From positions 8,688,903 through 8,752,902 of the forward strand of contig CAJINV010000005.1 in NCBI GenBank assembly GCA_905178155.1: DNA of 64,000 bases, read 5' to 3'. Below the pieces are notes generated by a model. That model worked only from the letters and a program-made list of their open reading frames with translations, searched no databases and had not been told where the DNA came from. Below are positions 62,009 through 64,000 of this stretch, piece after piece. Source of the DNA: Amoebophrya sp. A120 (Eukaryota > Sar > Dinophyceae > Syndiniales > Amoebophryaceae). Every line of letters starts with the position of its first letter. The stretch's first letter is position 1. The translations under genes and the position numbers were made by a program.

Positions 62009-63015
62009 TTACTTGCAGACGCACATGGTTTTCAGCCCCGCCAGGAACCCGGCCGCGGTGGCGAGTTTCAAATCCATGATCTCCTTTTTCAAACCGGCAA
62101 TCTCTTCCTTATGCATTGCACAAGTATCCCACAAGCAGTACACACAATTTGCATTACAAATTTTTTCAAGAACAAAAACGGAGTGTGTCATGCCATATCA
62201 GGCAGAGAGTTCGATTTGTCATGCAGGACTGCAATCAGTAAAACGAAAGAGTGCGATACTTTTGCAATGCATATTCCTCACAGGACTTCAATTTCACCTG
62301 TTGCTCGCCGAACTCCTGCTTCTTCGATTCCAACTCCTTGTATGCATATTGCAAAAACGTTTTTTGTGTCCATCTCCATCAATTTGTTTCCATCTACTGC
62401 AAGCGCAACTGCAAATTTTTGCATGACAAATTTTCTTTCAGTATGGGAACAAAGCTGGAATCTCTCATGCAGAATCAGGTATGAGTAAATCACTGATCAG
62501 TGGTCATGCCAGACTGGTGCAAGAGCTTGCACGATGACGAGGACATCATGATATTTTTGCACGTGTGATACCTTGTCCTTCTCCACCATTTCGGCCTGCA
62601 TGGCGACGTAGTCTGCCAGGGTGGGTTCGTCCTTGGTAGCGGCGGAAGAATTATGCATTGCAAATATGTCTGGATCTGGAGAAGAGGAACTTGTGATGCT
62701 TGTCTTCGATTTCATTCTGGAAGACCCTTGATCATTTTGCCGCATGATCGACAAAAACCGAGCTTGTTTCACGCAAAAATTGCGTCACATCATTTTGTCA
62801 TGCGCACTAGGGATTAAGAGGAAGCCAAGTAGCTGTAACAACGCCAGACCGCAAAAACATATTTGCATTTGATAAGAAGCCTTCTGCCCGGCGCTCGGGG
62901 TGGATGTGGTAGTCGCGGCGTCGTCACCTTTGTCTGAGGTGGCGGTTTGGTTCTCCGTCAGCTGCTTGTCGTCGGTCGCGACGACCGCAGCGGAACCGAA
63001 CAGAGAGGCAAACAT
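62009..63015 (-). CDS. short coiled-coil protein ending Cys-Lys (family member 3)
   Basis: Four exons: 63015-62875, 62650-62572, 62336-62274 and 62109-62009. Starts MFASLFGSAAVVATDDKQLT, then Thr/Ser-rich, DEPTLADYVAMQAEMVEKDK, ELESKKQEFGEQQVKLKSCE and KEEIAGLKKEIMDLKLATAA, ending FLAGLKTMCVCK. B (TSD AGAA) and A (TSD TTCCT) introners and a GT-AG intron keep the frame. About 128 residues. The PTLA.+ (Y/F) segment and the coiled coil match family member 2. Confidence 0.82.
62110..62273. mobile_element. introner, family A
   Basis: TSD TTCCT. Ends TATGCATTGCACAAGTATCC and CTTTTGCAATGCATA. Confidence 0.9.
62337..62571 (-). other. GT-AG intron
   Basis: 235 nt, GTATCACACG to GCATACAAG. Joins MVEKDKELESKKQ. 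Interior has TTTGTCATGC and CTCATGCAG-type words. Confidence 0.8.
62651..62874. mobile_element. introner, family B (diverged)
   Basis: TSD AGAA. Ends TTATGCATTGCAAATATGTC and ACATATTTGCATTTGATA. The right inner repeat has lost most of the TCTGG motif. Confidence 0.85.
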
Positions 63016-64000
63016 GATTTTTTGAAGATGGTGCAGTTGCTTCGTGTTCTACTTGTTATCGGAGATTGATGAAAAGCCAGTGCTTCGTAGTTGCAGTTGG
63101 AGATCTGTTTGTTCTTTCGGGGATGGATGTACAATAAATCAAGTCGTTTGAATACCAAGCTAGCTCGTCGTCTCTCCGGAAAACAAAACAAAAAAACGCA
63201 AAGACGTTGACAACTGGGCATGAATCAAGTTCGCCCACTGTGTGGCTACGCAGAAAAAAACTCAACTCAATACAGGACGTCGACGTTTCAAAAAAAAATA
63301 TCTCGCCGAAAACAGAATCAATACTGCGCAGCAAATCTTAAGACAGTGATATTTGACGGCACACTACCAGTATCGGTAACAACACGGGCCTGTTTGCAAG
63401 AAGATGGCTTGTCGTTGTCCCATTGTGATTGAGGCCACAAACCCGCGGCCAAAGGTGTGAGTCAGACTCAGACAAGCAGAAGGCAACGTCCACACAAAAT
63501 GCCGTGCCGCGCCTGCTAGCTTGGTCCCACAGGAGGCTCCCTGTAACAAGGCACTCGGCAACGCCTTCCCCCCGTCGCCCAGCACCGCGGCGCGCCACCA
63601 CTGCGCGCTAGCAAGCAAGCTGCGGCGCCGAGCGGCCGAAGGGGAACTGACACACGCACGGGCGTGCGAGAGGGCCCAAGCAAGCCCCGGGCTCCCCGGC
63701 CCAAAATAAATAAAGCGTCGCAAGCGCGGCGCGCGGGCCCGGGGGCCCAACAGACACCCGGGGCAAGCAAAAAGAGGGCCGCCGCCCGCCCGCCGGCCGG
63801 GCCCGGCTTTAGCAACAGAGGGAGGGGGGCGAGTTCGGAGGCCCCCCGCCCGTGGCAATGGCGCGGGAACCGGGCGCCGGGGCGAGGTCGCCGAGCCAGA
63901 AAGAAAGCGCGCGGACAGCGGGGCTTTGTGTTTTTGAAGTGCGTTGGTCGGCGCCGCCACCGCGCGGCGGGCTTCGCTCCGTGTGCAATCCGGAGTCTTT
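63016..64000. other. intergenic region with GC-rich island, cut by window end
   Basis: 63420-64000 is GC-rich with an A/T motif CCCAAAATAAATAAAG (63701-63716). No gene called. Confidence 0.45.

Noticed and set aside
784-62874. Autonomous transposon encoding a transposase
   Set aside because: No introner, including the three giant ones, contains a frame resembling a transposase, integrase or reverse transcriptase. The copies look non-autonomous.

Overview
The window looks like nuclear DNA of a syndinian dinoflagellate parasite, most probably an Amoebophrya-like species. This rests on three things seen in the sequence. All sixteen gene models lie on the minus strand in a head-to-tail array. 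Nearly every gene is interrupted by short mobile introns (introners) that have terminal inverted repeats and target-site duplications (TSDs) but no GT-AG borders. Spacing between genes is short in the middle of the window. Introners of this non-canonical type are known from Amoebophrya genomes; the species assignment is inference, not proof.

I delimited 66 introner copies in 15 terminal-repeat families, labelled A to O here (A 25 copies, B 17, F 4, C and E 3, D, G, H and K 2, the rest 1). Almost all begin 5'-TAT and end ATA-3', are usually 115-480 bp long, and sit between TSDs of 3-8 bp. Removing the element plus one TSD copy restores the reading frame in most junctions I checked. All families share an internal word TTTGT(A/C/G)ATGC and its reverse complement. 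Three copies (5103-6287, 18055-19617, 27274-28322) are swollen to 1.0-1.6 kb by minisatellite and GC-hairpin cargo. Eight ordinary GT-AG introns are also given; several carry the same internal words.

Layout from left to right. 1-228: tandem 115-bp repeat. 417-1177: unknown two-exon gene. 1.5-2.8 kb: GC-rich island. 3413-12281: a 22-exon calpain protease with a PUB-like region and a ubiquitin-interacting motif. 13094-20593: multi-exon membrane protein with a Cys-rich basic cluster. 20.6-23.7 kb: AT-rich spacer. 23750-32725: very large Gln/Ser/Pro-rich protein whose first exon is triplicated. 32830-34070, 34149-37284 and 37714-39897: three low-complexity proteins. 41556-42077: small basic protein. 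42952-46135: ZMYND12-like MYND/TPR axonemal protein. 48043-49265: WWE plus ubiquitin-like protein. 51459-53406: acidic coiled-coil protein. 53493-53834: Tudor/SH3-like protein. 55887-57173, 59249-59769 and 62009-63015: three short related coiled-coil proteins ending in Cys-Lys. From 47 kb on, genes alternate regularly with GC-rich islands of 0.6-1 kb.

The genes do not form one pathway. Two (calpain and WWE/ubiquitin-like) point to ubiquitin-linked protein turnover, and the ZMYND12-like gene points to a flagellated stage. No transposase, rRNA, tRNA, CRISPR array or prokaryotic operon was seen. Exon borders at introners are exact where a TSD is quoted and otherwise good to a few bases.
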